Shown here: one piece after another, positions 55,363-64,000 of the stretch | Layout: every line of letters starts with the position of its first letter | How positions within the stretch are numbered: the first letter of the stretch is position 1 | From: JAIBCC01 sp963763855 | Lineage (GTDB): Bacteria > Acidobacteriota > Blastocatellia > Pyrinomonadales > Pyrinomonadaceae | Assembly: GCA_963763855.1 (NCBI GenBank) | Contig: CAVXPU010000005.1 | Span: forward strand, 1,054,001 to 1,118,000 | Length of the DNA: 64,000 nt | Reading direction: 5' to 3' | The notes under the pieces: generated by a model | Database searches by the model: none | What the model was told of the DNA's origin: nothing | The model's input: only the letters and a program-made list of their open reading frames with translations | Made by a program: the position numbers and the translations under genes

Positions 55363-56801
55363 ATGAAGAAATATTATTTGACAAAGATTATTTTAGTTTG
55401 CTCGGTTATTTTGCTTTCGGTGTTTTTACCGCTCGAGATGCCCAACTTGTGAAAGCCCAATCGGTGCTTACACCGCATCAAATTGCCGAGCGGAATAAGC
55501 CCGGCGTAGTGATGATTTATACGGTTTGGAAGACACGTATTGAAGTAGCCGAACCTGATATTGATGAATCAAAACAGCAGTTGCTCATTTCACGGGCACA
55601 GCGTTTGGTGAGGAGCGGAGCGTTTCCGGCAACTCAAAAAGGGCTAAAGGCTGCGGCTTTACAGGAAGTTATGTTTAATTTGCTGGATTATACAAAACCC
55701 AGCAAAACCATCATCAAAAAAGACGTTGAAACCGGTGCGATGGGCACAGGATTTATTATTACGCCCGATGGCTACATCATAACAAATGCCCACGTGGTTT
55801 ACGCTGAGGAGGACTATCTCAAATGGCAACTGACACAGACGGCTTTGAAGGAAATTATCCAGAAGGATATTGAAGACTTCAAGAAGGAAGTAGGCGACGA
55901 GGAAATTCCGGAGGACGTCATAAATGCCGGAATAAAAAATGTGGCGATCTATTACCAAAATATGATGCAGGTCGGGAAGATTGAAACAAAAGTATTTACC
56001 GAAATGGGTGTTGCGATTCCAGGCTTGGAAGCGATACAAAAAGGTTTTGGCAGCGACATAAAAAAACGTGGAGAACCTTCTCCCGGAAAAGACGTTGCGA
56101 TACTAAAAATGGACAAGACGAATCTTCCAACTGTAAAGATAGCCACTGACGGAAACGTCTCAACCGGCGATAAAACCTATGTTATCGGTTATCCGGCAGT
56201 TGCAACATTTCACGAATATCTTTCGGCATCAAGTGCTATCGAACCCGCGATGACATCGGGTCTTATAAGTGCTAAAAAAACTATGCAGGGCGGATGGGAA
56301 GTTTTGCAAACCGATGCCGCATTCACTCATGGAAACAGCGGCGGTCCGGCATTTAATGAACGAGGCGAAGTGATCGGAATTGCCACCTTCGGAAGCATAG
56401 ATTACAAACGCGGTGCAGAGGTTCAGGGAATGAATTTCCTTGTTCCAATCGGTATTGCAAACGAATTTTTGCGTGAAATCAATATCACACCGAACGAAAG
56501 CAATCTTTCGAATATCTATGAGCAAGGGCTTATCCTCTACGATCAAGAGCAATATAGCCGTGCTTTGGACAAATTCCGCGAAGTCAATGAACTCAATCCG
56601 GGTTATCCATACGTTCAAAAGAATATTACAGAAGCACGAACCGCGATTAGCGAAGGAAAGGATCGCTCAACATCATTATGGAAGTATGTTTTGCTCGGAG
56701 GCATCGTTCTTTTGATCGTCGCGGCAATTGTTTTGTATGCGGTGTATCGCGGCGGAAGCGGAGCCGGAAAGAAACCGTTCAACGTTGAAGCACATCCATA
56801 A
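55363..56801 (+). CDS. Exported trypsin-like serine protease with TPR and TM (frameshift)
   Basis: About 478 residues when a frameshift near 55440 is corrected; the ATG at 55363 with GGAGGTG gives a signal peptide (MKKYYLTKIILVCSVILLSV). The protease has TGFIITPDGYIITNAHVV (His), KDVAILKMDK (Asp) and TDAAFTHGNSGGPAFN (Ser), as in Deg/HtrA. A 60-residue insertion follows the His. There is no PDZ; instead a TPR (YEQGLILYDQEQYSRALDKF) leads to a C-terminal membrane helix (WKYVLLGGIVLLIVAAIVLY). It probably degrades or trims envelope proteins under stress. Confidence 0.85.
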
Positions 56802-56941
56802 TTGGTTTCGAGCCGGTGAAACGAGGTAATTGTGATGGTATTGACAGCCGAACATTGTCGGTGCAATTCGCAGTTTGTATTCCGTTAAAGAGAAATACAA
56901 ACGCAGATCAACCCTGACGATCTGCTGAGAGAGGTGATCGT

Positions 56942-58153
56942 ATGAACATCAATAAATATATTCGATATCTAATTTTGTTGGCGGGCATTGGAATTATTAG
57001 CTTTGCTTTGCTGGTCAATTCCTTTGCACAAACTCCGGCTAAACCAACAATCCAAGAGAGTAAACCACCTGCTCAAGCTGAGTCGCAAATCAAGCCTGAG
57101 CAGGTTAAAACCCCTGAAAAACAGTCTTCGGAGGACTACTATTCGGCGGGACAAAACATTGATGTCAAATCCGAAAACGCCGCCGCAGACGTCGTTGTCG
57201 CGGGAACAAATGTCACGATTTCCGGCGATGTCAAAGGATATCTGATGGCAGCGGGTGCAAACGTAAATGTCAACGCTCCAATCGGCAACGATCTATGGGC
57301 GGTGGGTGCAAATGTGGTTGTCAATGCACCGATTGCAGACAATGCGATGTTAGCCGGAAGTTCGGTCGTTCTCGAGCAAAACGCGACTATTGGCAAAGAT
57401 GCAAGGATCGCTGCGGGTTCGGTTGATGTAAAAAGCAGGATCGGACGCAACCTGAATATTTCTGCGGGAAATATCCAAATTTCATCCGAAGTTGGCGGCA
57501 ACGTTACGGTTTTTGCAGAGAATTTTACGCTCAATCCGGGTACGATTGTTCAAGGAGATTTGATTGTAAACAGTCCGAATCCGCCATCGATATCTTCTCA
57601 GGCGAAGGTTAATGGTCGTGTAGAGCATCGTGTAACGCAGAGCAGCCAAGATTCGAATTACAAAGGAGGAGGCTGGTTTAGCAGTTGGTTTCTGACATTT
57701 TTGTGGATAACTGTTTTAGGACTCGCCGCTGTCTGGTTTTCGACAGTCTGGACGAATCGCGTTGCTGAAATGTTGAAAAAAGACGCCTTGAAATCGCTGC
57801 TCGTTGGAATGGTTACGGCATTAGTCGTGCCATTCGTATTCGTGATCTTGCTCGTAACTGTTATTGGTTTGCCTCTCGCATTTATTCTCGGGGCGATGTC
57901 GTTCGTCGGCTTCATGCTGTCGGGCGTTTTTGTTGCATATTTTGTTGGCGAGTGGGTTTTGAATCTATTAAAACGTTGGCAAGATTCGAACGTTCTGAAA
58001 ATAATCTTCGGTGCATTGATCATCACGATTGTGATGTCGCTACCTTGGATTGGCTGGCTGGCAAAACTCGCCGTTTTCTTCTTTGGATTCGGTGCATTTT
58101 TGCTTGAAAGGCGTGATTTATTCCGACAGCTTCGTGCTCAAGGATTAGCCTAA
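56942..58153 (+). CDS. Polymer-forming (bactofilin-like) membrane protein
   Basis: 403 residues. Signal peptide (about 1-28), a Pro/Glu/Lys linker, then about 15 beta-helix rungs (NVTISGDVKGYLMAAGANVN; IGRNLNISAGNIQISSEVGG) like the bactofilin/polymer-forming repeat. Then four or five membrane helices (for example WFLTFLWITVLGLAAVWF). The combination suggests an envelope scaffold facing outside with a membrane anchor. GAGAGAGGTGATC stands before the ATG. It is probably in the protease operon. Confidence 0.75.
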   Translation: MNINKYIRYLILLAGIGIISFALLVNSFAQTPAKPTIQESKPPAQAESQIKPEQVKTPEKQSSEDYYSAGQNIDVKSENAAADVVVAGTNVTISGDVKGYLMAAGANVNVNAPIGNDLWAVGANVVVNAPIADNAMLAGSSVVLEQNATIGKDARIAAGSVDVKSRIGRNLNISAGNIQISSEVGGNVTVFAENFTLNPGTIVQGDLIVNSPNPPSISSQAKVNGRVEHRVTQSSQDSNYKGGGWFSSWFLTFLWITVLGLAAVWFSTVWTNRVAEMLKKDALKSLLVGMVTALVVPFVFVILLVTVIGLPLAFILGAMSFVGFMLSGVFVAYFVGEWVLNLLKRWQDSNVLKIIFGALIITIVMSLPWIGWLAKLAVFFFGFGAFLLERRDLFRQLRAQGLA

Positions 58154-58191
58154 ACCTTTTCTGAAGCACATGGAATTGACTTGGAGGTGTT

Positions 58192-60606
58192 ATGAAAGTT
58201 AATACATTACGATTTTATATTTTAGTTGCATTTGTGAGCTTTTCGATGATGTTTCAGGTTTTTGTGCCTGTTAAAGTTGATGCAAAAACCAGCAGCAAAC
58301 CGAGTAAACCTACTTCCGTGGCGAGGTTCAAACACACCGAAGCTCGAAATCCGGTTCTTTTTGCCGCGATGGTGGCGATTGAGAGAAGTTTGAACGGCGT
58401 GCCGAACTTTCAAAAAACGCAATTTGACCGGATAGTTGATTCGGCTTTGCTGAAATATCCCGATGTTTCGAGAGATTCTCTCCGGGAAGTGGTTTCTACA
58501 TGGAAACAATTGCCGATTGAGATCAAAGAGGCGATAGATTTTCCAACGCTGATTTCAATCACATTCGATAAAATTCAGCGAGGAAATACATTTTCAGGCT
58601 TCTACGAATCGAATCAGACTGAACCGCCGATTCTTTTCGCGGTAAATCCAAAGATACTGATTCCCGGAAAGACGCAGGAAGTAACGATCGTCGGCAGAAA
58701 TTTGACTTCGGATATGAAGATCCAGTTTGGCGAAGGCGTTCAAATAGCACGCGGTGCAAGGAAAATGGTCGGCTCATATCAGATGACTTTGTCGGTTACT
58801 GTTGCGGCAAATGCACAGCTTAGTGACCGACAGATAATGGTTTCGAATGCTTCCGGAATCGCTAAGCGTTCTCTCGCCGTCTCGTTGAAAAAACAGACGT
58901 TTATTCCGGCAACAATGGTTTCCGGTTGGGGTTTTAAAAAATTCAACAAACAGACCGAACTTTTGACATGGAACGGAATGCCCGCCGATGGTTCTACAGA
59001 ATTTCCTTTTATTTATGACAAAACAGGCAAAATGGTTCCAAGTCAGAGTGTGAATTGGCATCTGAGATGGATCAACAATGTGCAAAATGCGACTCAGGCA
59101 GAGTGGCAAGTAACCGTTTTTCCGACCACTCAAGACAGCAAGAACTGGCGAAATCCGCCGGGATTGATAGGACGCGGACTTGTAAAATCTGCTCCGGCAA
59201 TGGGTGATCGTAAGAGAATAGATATTGATTTGTCAAAGGTCGTTAATCGAGTGTCCGGATCAAGTATTTATTCGGCTGAACCGATAAATATTAAAAGATC
59301 AGACGAGACAGTTATCAAACAACCGATAATTACACCGCCAGTCAAGCAAGATCCGACCATACGCAGACGCGTGCCTGTTGTCAGACCGACACCGACACCT
59401 AAACGCCCCCCGCGTATTAGTCGTGAATTGAAAATCGCTCCTTCTGCACTGATGCAATTAAACAAACGTACGTATTACATACGTCTTGTTCCGCTTGATG
59501 CGAAAGGCAATTCCGCGGGTCCGCCATCGGCATCAGTTTCGATCATTTACGATCCAAATCCGCCGGCACAGCAGCAGATAAAATTTGCTAGCACGGAAAC
59601 CGTTACTTGCCAGAGTCCGCAGGCACGAATCAAAGGCTACGAGCCGATTCGCCAGCGTCGCACTGATTCACAATATTGGTTTATCGTGGTAAACCTGCCA
59701 CCGGATTTTATCAACAACTCTTTAGGCTGGAAGGTTGGCGATCATTTATTCTTGCCGCCGCAAAAAGACAGCAAGGATTTTTGGGATTATGTTGGTGATG
59801 CTATCGGCGGAATTATTGATTTCGTCGCAAATGTTGTTAATTTGATTTCCGCAGCGTGGAACGGCATTAAGGGATTCGTCGTGGGTGCCTTCGTCAATTT
59901 TCTAAAAGGCGTTCAGATTGGTTGTCCATCATGGTGCGAAATGGGGTTAAAGATGGGACTTGACGCAGGACTTGTCGCAATCGGATTGCCACCGAATATC
60001 CCTAATTTCAATGAGTTGCAGGAGATGGGAGCGGATTATATCGCAGAGACGATCGCGGCTGAAGTGCTCGCCGCATCGCCGATTCCGCTTCCGAAAGACG
60101 AAATAAAGAAAGCCGCGAAAGCTGCCTTAACTGAGATGACTAAGCAAGTTAACCAGACAGCATCAGGCGGTTCGTGGCTAATGCACGACAACACGGCTGA
60201 CCCGCGACCTGCTTTCTTGGTGATTCAGGCGTTTAATCCCGAGAATCAAGCGACCGATCCGGGATATGTTTCTGTTCGTGAATCAATGAGAGTGTTTAAG
60301 CTTAATTCAAGCGTTGCGGTTCCCGCTTTGCAGCCTGGGGAAAGTGTTGATATTCCCGTTTTTCTTGATCCGGATTTGGATCTGCCTGATGGAATTGAGA
60401 CAACCTATATTAAGACAGAAGGCTGGTGGGATCGTTACGCATTGAACGCTAACTTTTCCTACAGTGCGGGCTGCGGATGTCCCGGTGCTACTCCGCCGGG
60501 ATACGATCTAACCAACCCATCGCAGCATATTGTTTTGTGTGATCCGAAAGGCGGAAACTCCGATAGCTTGTCGGTTAAGGCGATGGAAACTTGGGGGAAT
60601 CCATAG
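58192..60606 (+). CDS. Large secreted protein with IPT/TIG domain
   Basis: 804 residues with a signal peptide (about 1-31). A helical N-terminal part (to about 130) is followed by an IPT/TIG-like beta sandwich (FAVNPKILIPGKTQEVTIVGRNL) and a long beta-rich middle. A Pro/Arg/Thr-rich linker (about 395-420) precedes a Gly/Trp-rich part with an amphipathic, possibly membrane-inserting stretch (WDYVGDAIGGIIDFVANVVN) and a Cys-containing end (YSAGCGCPGA). No known family. It is probably a surface effector or adhesin of the operon. Confidence 0.7.
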   Translation: MKVNTLRFYILVAFVSFSMMFQVFVPVKVDAKTSSKPSKPTSVARFKHTEARNPVLFAAMVAIERSLNGVPNFQKTQFDRIVDSALLKYPDVSRDSLREVVSTWKQLPIEIKEAIDFPTLISITFDKIQRGNTFSGFYESNQTEPPILFAVNPKILIPGKTQEVTIVGRNLTSDMKIQFGEGVQIARGARKMVGSYQMTLSVTVAANAQLSDRQIMVSNASGIAKRSLAVSLKKQTFIPATMVSGWGFKKFNKQTELLTWNGMPADGSTEFPFIYDKTGKMVPSQSVNWHLRWINNVQNATQAEWQVTVFPTTQDSKNWRNPPGLIGRGLVKSAPAMGDRKRIDIDLSKVVNRVSGSSIYSAEPINIKRSDETVIKQPIITPPVKQDPTIRRRVPVVRPTPTPKRPPRISRELKIAPSALMQLNKRTYYIRLVPLDAKGNSAGPPSASVSIIYDPNPPAQQQIKFASTETVTCQSPQARIKGYEPIRQRRTDSQYWFIVVNLPPDFINNSLGWKVGDHLFLPPQKDSKDFWDYVGDAIGGIIDFVANVVNLISAAWNGIKGFVVGAFVNFLKGVQIGCPSWCEMGLKMGLDAGLVAIGLPPNIPNFNELQEMGADYIAETIAAEVLAASPIPLPKDEIKKAAKAALTEMTKQVNQTASGGSWLMHDNTADPRPAFLVIQAFNPENQATDPGYVSVRESMRVFKLNSSVAVPALQPGESVDIPVFLDPDLDLPDGIETTYIKTEGWWDRYALNANFSYSAGCGCPGATPPGYDLTNPSQHIVLCDPKGGNSDSLSVKAMETWGNP

Positions 60607-60623
60607 TTTTTTGAGGTGGCGTT

Positions 60624-61019
60624 ATGAACAATAACTTGATTACTAAAAACATTCTACTCGGCTTTTTATCGTGGCTGATCCCATTTGTTGTTTCGTTTCT
60701 GTTCGTTAAACCAGGTGGTGAATTTATCGTTCCATACCCGACATTTAAGTCAACGATTATGGTTGTTGGAACGATGTCCGGCTGTTATCTGTTCTATCGC
60801 TATTTCAAACTTGTCGAAAACGATTTCATCCGGAATGGGATTATCGTTGGCGTGTCGTGGTTTGCGATCAACATTATCCTAGACGCTTTAGTTTTGATTC
60901 CGATGATGAAGACAACTTTTGCGGAGTATTTTATGTCGATCGGAATTGGTTATTTTGCGATTCCAACAATCAGTATCGCGATGGGATTCCTGCTTGAAAG
61001 AAAAGCAAGATCGAAATAG
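60624..61019 (+). CDS. Small membrane protein, four helices
   Basis: 131 residues with about four membrane segments (LLGFLSWLIPFVVSFLFV; FAINIILDALVLIPMM; FMSIGIGYFAIPTISIAMGF). Only 17 bp separate it from the secreted protein gene and GAGGTGG precedes the ATG. Family not recognised. It may export or anchor the preceding product. Confidence 0.65.
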   Translation: MNNNLITKNILLGFLSWLIPFVVSFLFVKPGGEFIVPYPTFKSTIMVVGTMSGCYLFYRYFKLVENDFIRNGIIVGVSWFAINIILDALVLIPMMKTTFAEYFMSIGIGYFAIPTISIAMGFLLERKARSK

Positions 61020-61055
61020 GTGACCCGCACCAACGTTTTAAAAAAGGAGGTTAAA

Positions 61056-62351
61056 ATGAAAGCATTAACAAAAACAATTATCGGTTTATCAGCCTTAGGG
61101 GGCGGATACTTACTGTATAATAAGATGCACGACGCAAACTCCGTTCAATTACCGACTAAAATTCACGGATATGCATCGGAAGGCTTTGAATCCGTTCGCG
61201 ACGCCTTCGTAGAGAATTTCTCGAGCCGCAACGAGCTCGGTGCCGCCTGCTGTGTTTATCATAAGGGCGAAAAGGTGGTTGATCTCTGGGGCGGAGTTCG
61301 CAATGAAGCAACCGGTGAGCCTTGGGACGAAAGCACGATGGCGTTGGTCTATTCAACGACGAAAGGCTTATCAGCGATGACCTTAGCTCTCGCCCATTCT
61401 CGCGGTTGGCTTAATTATGACGAGCTTGTATCAAAATATTGGTCGGAATTTGCACAAAATGGCAAAGAAAATATTACGGTTCGGCAACTTTTGGCTCACC
61501 AAGCCGGATTATTTGCCTTTGACAAACCGGTTGACAAAAGCGTCATCGCCGATCTCGACCGTTTGGCAGAAGTATTGGCTCGTCAAAAACCTGTGTGGGA
61601 ACCCGGCACGAAGCAAGGTTATCACGCGATAACACTTGGATACTACGAAGGCGAACTGCTCCGCCGTGTCGATCCCAAGCATCGCAGTTTGGGGCAATTT
61701 TTTCAGGAAGAAATCGCCGCTCCGCTTGGGCTAGATTTTTACATTCGCTTGCCCGAATCGATTCCGGATTCGAGATTGGCAACACTTAAAGACCCAAGTT
61801 TTTCAGAGATGTTGTTTGGTTTCCCGGTCAAGATGTCGTTGGACATTTGGAGTCCCCGCTCCAATATTCGAAGGGCATTGACGGGTTCTGAGCTCGCTCA
61901 TGACAAACATCATATTTACCCGCGAAACTTCGAAATCCCGTCGGGCGGAGGTGTGGGAACGGCACGGGCAATCGCACATGCCTACAGCGTTTTTGCGACC
62001 GGCGGCAAGGAACTGGGTTTGAGCGATAAGACTTTGCAAGAACTGACTGCACCGGCAATTCCTACGACAAATGGTTTCTACGATGAGGTCATGAAAGGCG
62101 ACGTTGAATTTTCGCTTGGATTTATGAAGAGCTGTTCAGGCTGGTCGTTCGGTTCTCCGGGTTCATTCGGTCACCCCGGAATGGGCGGCTCGCTCGGCTT
62201 TGCTGATCCGATTGCCCAAATTGGCTATGCCTATGTGCCGAATCGAAAGAGCGTAGAATTCGCGGGAGATCCGAGGGATGTTGCGATTAGAGACGCTTTG
62301 TATTCAGCTCCACCGCTTCAGGAAAAATATTACAGTGTCCAACGAGCGTAA
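61056..62351 (+). CDS. Serine hydrolase (EstB/class C beta-lactamase fold)
   Basis: 431 residues from an ATG with GGAGG upstream. A short N-terminal anchor helix is followed by the beta-lactamase-like fold. The Ser-x-x-Lys nucleophile motif is in VYSTTKGLSAM, the Tyr motif in QGYHAITLGYYEGEL, and GFGHPGMGGSLG-like SFGHPGMGGSLGFAD near the end. Such proteins are often carboxylesterases or D-aminopeptidases rather than beta-lactamases. It is in the protease-linked operon and overlaps the E2-like gene by 17 bp. Confidence 0.85.
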   Translation: MKALTKTIIGLSALGGGYLLYNKMHDANSVQLPTKIHGYASEGFESVRDAFVENFSSRNELGAACCVYHKGEKVVDLWGGVRNEATGEPWDESTMALVYSTTKGLSAMTLALAHSRGWLNYDELVSKYWSEFAQNGKENITVRQLLAHQAGLFAFDKPVDKSVIADLDRLAEVLARQKPVWEPGTKQGYHAITLGYYEGELLRRVDPKHRSLGQFFQEEIAAPLGLDFYIRLPESIPDSRLATLKDPSFSEMLFGFPVKMSLDIWSPRSNIRRALTGSELAHDKHHIYPRNFEIPSGGGVGTARAIAHAYSVFATGGKELGLSDKTLQELTAPAIPTTNGFYDEVMKGDVEFSLGFMKSCSGWSFGSPGSFGHPGMGGSLGFADPIAQIGYAYVPNRKSVEFAGDPRDVAIRDALYSAPPLQEKYYSVQRA

Positions 62352-63129
62352 TGAATATGAAATCGTCCCGTTTCCGCGAATTAGGCAGTTGATTATTGAT
62401 TCCGGGCGACTATGTCATCAAAAACACACGATTCGCGGGTTGCTTGAATTTGATGTTACGAATATTCGGAAGTTCATTCGCGAGCATAGAGAAAAAACCG
62501 GCGAGTCGCTCTCGTTTACGGCGTTTGTGATTGCATGCCTCGCACGGGCAGTTGAAGCAAACAAGTTTGTTCAGGCTTACCGTAATTTGCTGAACAAACT
62601 GATCATCTTTCAAGATGTTGACGTGCTTACTTACGTCGAAATTGAATTCGAAGGCGAAAAATTTCCGCTCGCCTACATCGTGAGGGCGGCAAACAGCAAA
62701 ACGTGGCGGGAGATTCACGACGAACTTCGTGCGATACAGATGAAACCCGAGCGAAGTCCGAATACACAGCTTTGGAAGTCAATGCGATTTTTTCTATTAT
62801 TACCGGGTTTTGTTAGAAATTTAGTTTATCGCATCGTCAATCGAAGCCCGCAAATTTGGAAGAAATACGTTGGAACGGTTTATCTGACGTCGGTTGGAAT
62901 GTTTGGCAGCGGAGGCGGTTGGGGAATCGGTTTTTCGGCTCATACGCTTGGGATCACGGTCGGCGGAATTAGCCAGCAAGCAAACTTTCACGAGGGGAAA
63001 ATCGAAATCCGCGAATGCCTTAATCTGACGGTCGATTTTGACCACGATTTGGTTGATGGTGCTCCGGCGGCAAGATTTATAGAGCAATTCAAGAATCTGG
63101 TCGAAAAAGGTTCGGGGGAATTGATATGA
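62335..63129 (+). CDS. E2-like acyltransferase without lipoyl domain
   Basis: 264 residues from a GTG at 62335 overlapping the hydrolase gene. It matches the catalytic domain of 2-oxoacid dehydrogenase acyltransferases: TGESLSFTAFVIACLARAVE and the catalytic end DFDHDLVDGAPAARFIEQF with His/Asp. There is no lipoyl or E1/E3-binding domain, so it is not a working complex core as such. It may transfer acyl groups to another carrier, like CAT-fold enzymes. An ATG at 62278 is possible but lies deep inside the hydrolase gene. Confidence 0.75.
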   Translation: MSNERNEYEIVPFPRIRQLIIDSGRLCHQKHTIRGLLEFDVTNIRKFIREHREKTGESLSFTAFVIACLARAVEANKFVQAYRNLLNKLIIFQDVDVLTYVEIEFEGEKFPLAYIVRAANSKTWREIHDELRAIQMKPERSPNTQLWKSMRFFLLLPGFVRNLVYRIVNRSPQIWKKYVGTVYLTSVGMFGSGGGWGIGFSAHTLGITVGGISQQANFHEGKIEIRECLNLTVDFDHDLVDGAPAARFIEQFKNLVEKGSGELI

Positions 63130-63149
63130 AAAATCCTTTGAAATCGCTT

Positions 63150-63165
63150 TGGCAAGCGGATTGCA
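63150..63165 (+). promoter_or_regulatory. Sigma-54 (-24/-12) promoter of the last operon
   Basis: TGGCAAGCGGATTGCA matches with correct spacing. Start expected near 63176, just before the GGAGG of the next gene. Confidence 0.7.
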
Positions 63166-63192
63166 AAGAAAACTATTGATGGAGGTGAAATT

Positions 63193-63516
63193 ATGAATAC
63201 GCAACGTGCAAAAAATGCTGATTTAACAAATTTTTTGAAATATTACAGTAAACAAAATTATGGTCGCCCAACTCGTATCGGCGTCTTTGAAAATGGCAAC
63301 GATTATTGGCTGGAGGATGGAATGCCGCTAAGCGGAATTGATTTTGATACGCACAATAAATCGATCGAAATTATGCTGGGCAATGAACTGACGCATATGA
63401 TAAACGATGCGAGAAACATAAAAATCAATTTTGGTCTTGAAACGGAGAATGACGGTTTCGACGTTACAGATGCAGAAGGCAAAATTACGGTTTTGCGTTT
63501 TGAAAATTACGAATAA
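63193..63516 (+). CDS. DUF5335-like protein
   Basis: 107 residues. The pattern DLTNFLKYYSKQNYGRPTRIGVFE, LPLSGIDFD-like PLSGIDFDTHNKSIEIMLG and a closing TVLRFENYE resemble DUF5335 proteins of unknown role. No signal peptide. It is the first gene after a sigma-54 promoter and has GGAGGTG before the ATG. Confidence 0.65.
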   Translation: MNTQRAKNADLTNFLKYYSKQNYGRPTRIGVFENGNDYWLEDGMPLSGIDFDTHNKSIEIMLGNELTHMINDARNIKINFGLETENDGFDVTDAEGKITVLRFENYE

Positions 63517-63535
63517 TGGTCAGAAAGGAGGCAAA

Positions 63536-63778
63536 ATGGTGGAAAGATTAAGAGCGGAATACGACGGCGATTATCCAACTGAATTGCACCCAACACTATT
63601 TCAAACTGCGATTAATCAGAATGAAATGGTCTGCGGCACTTGTCGAAAGGTGTATTTCGTTGATAAAGAAACGTTGGAACGCGTAGAAAATGCATTGGAA
63701 TATGATTCGGATAATTTGTTTATCTGCGATGAATGCGGAGTTGCCGATCAAGATGCGGCTTTTGAGCAAACAACATGA
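63536..63778 (+). CDS. Small zinc-ribbon protein
   Basis: 80 residues with paired Cys-x2-Cys motifs (VCGTCRKVY, ICDECGVAD) that should hold one zinc. The rest is acidic. AAGGAGG precedes the ATG. It overlaps the ferredoxin-type gene by four bases (ATGA). It may act as an adaptor or redox-linked regulator of the enzyme that follows. Confidence 0.7.
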   Translation: MVERLRAEYDGDYPTELHPTLFQTAINQNEMVCGTCRKVYFVDKETLERVENALEYDSDNLFICDECGVADQDAAFEQTT

Positions 63779-64000
63779 TTAGAGCAACGATAAACGCTGA
63801 AATAAAAGAGTTTAACGATGATATTTCGATTCTTGATGCGTGTCAAAAAGCAGGAATTGAGATACCAACATTGTGCCATGATGAACGGATAAAAGCGTGC
63901 GGAGCGTGTCGCCTATGCGTTGTTGAAGCAAACGGCAAAACGGTTGCCTCGTGCCAAAACAAACTTGCGGAGGGAATGACGATCCAAACTCATTCACCAG
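63775..64000 (+). CDS. 2Fe-2S oxidoreductase, NuoG/formate dehydrogenase type (partial)
   Basis: The first 75 residues are visible and the gene leaves the window at 64000. MIRATINAEIKEFNDDISILDACQKAGIEIPTLC is the start of a 2Fe-2S ferredoxin domain with Cys in PTLCHD, ACGACRLC and ASCQN. The spacing C-x11-C-x2-C-x13-C matches the NuoG and NAD-linked formate dehydrogenase alpha subunits. It is translationally coupled to the zinc-ribbon gene and is under the sigma-54 promoter at 63150. Confidence 0.8.
   Translation, partial: MIRATINAEIKEFNDDISILDACQKAGIEIPTLCHDERIKACGACRLCVVEANGKTVASCQNKLAEGMTIQTHSP

Noticed and set aside
1..64000. CRISPR array, prophage or insertion sequence
   Set aside because: No regular spacer-repeat array, integrase, transposase or phage structural gene was seen.

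Overview
The window is a moderately AT-rich bacterial chromosome segment. Its gene content best fits an Acidobacteriota member, probably class Blastocatellia. This rests on a VWFA-related acidobacterial-type protein, CadC-like winged-helix/TPR regulators, a KGD-type E2-E1 fusion for 2-oxoglutarate, a fused E1 alpha/beta 2-oxoacid dehydrogenase, many small exported proteins of unknown function and intergenic hairpin repeats. The assignment is inference from gene families. Many long genes carry single-base frameshifts (pilus-associated gene, crtI-like gene, radical SAM gene, surE, kgd, M1 peptidase, hybrid kinase, trypsin-like protease), and there is a poly-A/poly-C block at 17139-17210. Both suggest consensus or assembly errors rather than decay, so those genes are annotated as single loci.

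Layout. 1-8.8 kb: end of a type IV pilus cluster, then minus-strand housekeeping genes (mtgA, phytoene-desaturase-like, HDAC-like, ftsB-like, phosphohexomutase). 8.8-14.9 kb: a 760-bp non-coding leader with a sigma-54 promoter before a radical SAM enzyme of the MJ0619/Tes-like type, then rpsU, surE, pcm, DedA, tRNA-Pro(CGG) and queD. 14.9-24.9 kb: a minus-strand accessory cluster of PqqD/RRE-domain proteins with internal twin-arginine-like segments and cysteine-rich tails, a LysM-like protein, several secreted proteins, a beta-barrel, a metzincin-like protease and a small zinc/HTH-like protein. 25-29 kb: two tandem CadC-like regulators, the first directly preceded by six exact-period 11-bp repeats. 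29-42 kb: kgd, an Hpt/ATPase protein, nusB, ribH, a lone SIR2-like gene, an E1 alpha/beta fusion, a selenoprotein (in-frame UGA plus hairpin) and a broken M1 peptidase.

42-64 kb: an NtrC-type sigma-54 activator beside a PAS hybrid histidine kinase, followed by plus-strand operons. These encode a universal stress protein, rubrerythrin, an Acg-type nitroreductase, GerW-like, amidohydrolase, exported serine protease, polymer-forming and IPT/TIG secreted proteins, a serine hydrolase, an E2-like acyltransferase, and the start of a 2Fe-2S oxidoreductase. Sequences matching the -24/-12 sigma-54 promoter stand before the activator itself, the stress-protein operon, the GerW operon, the protease operon, the final operon and, 34 kb away, the radical SAM gene. 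The simplest reading is one two-component sigma-54 regulon governing envelope, stress and redox functions.
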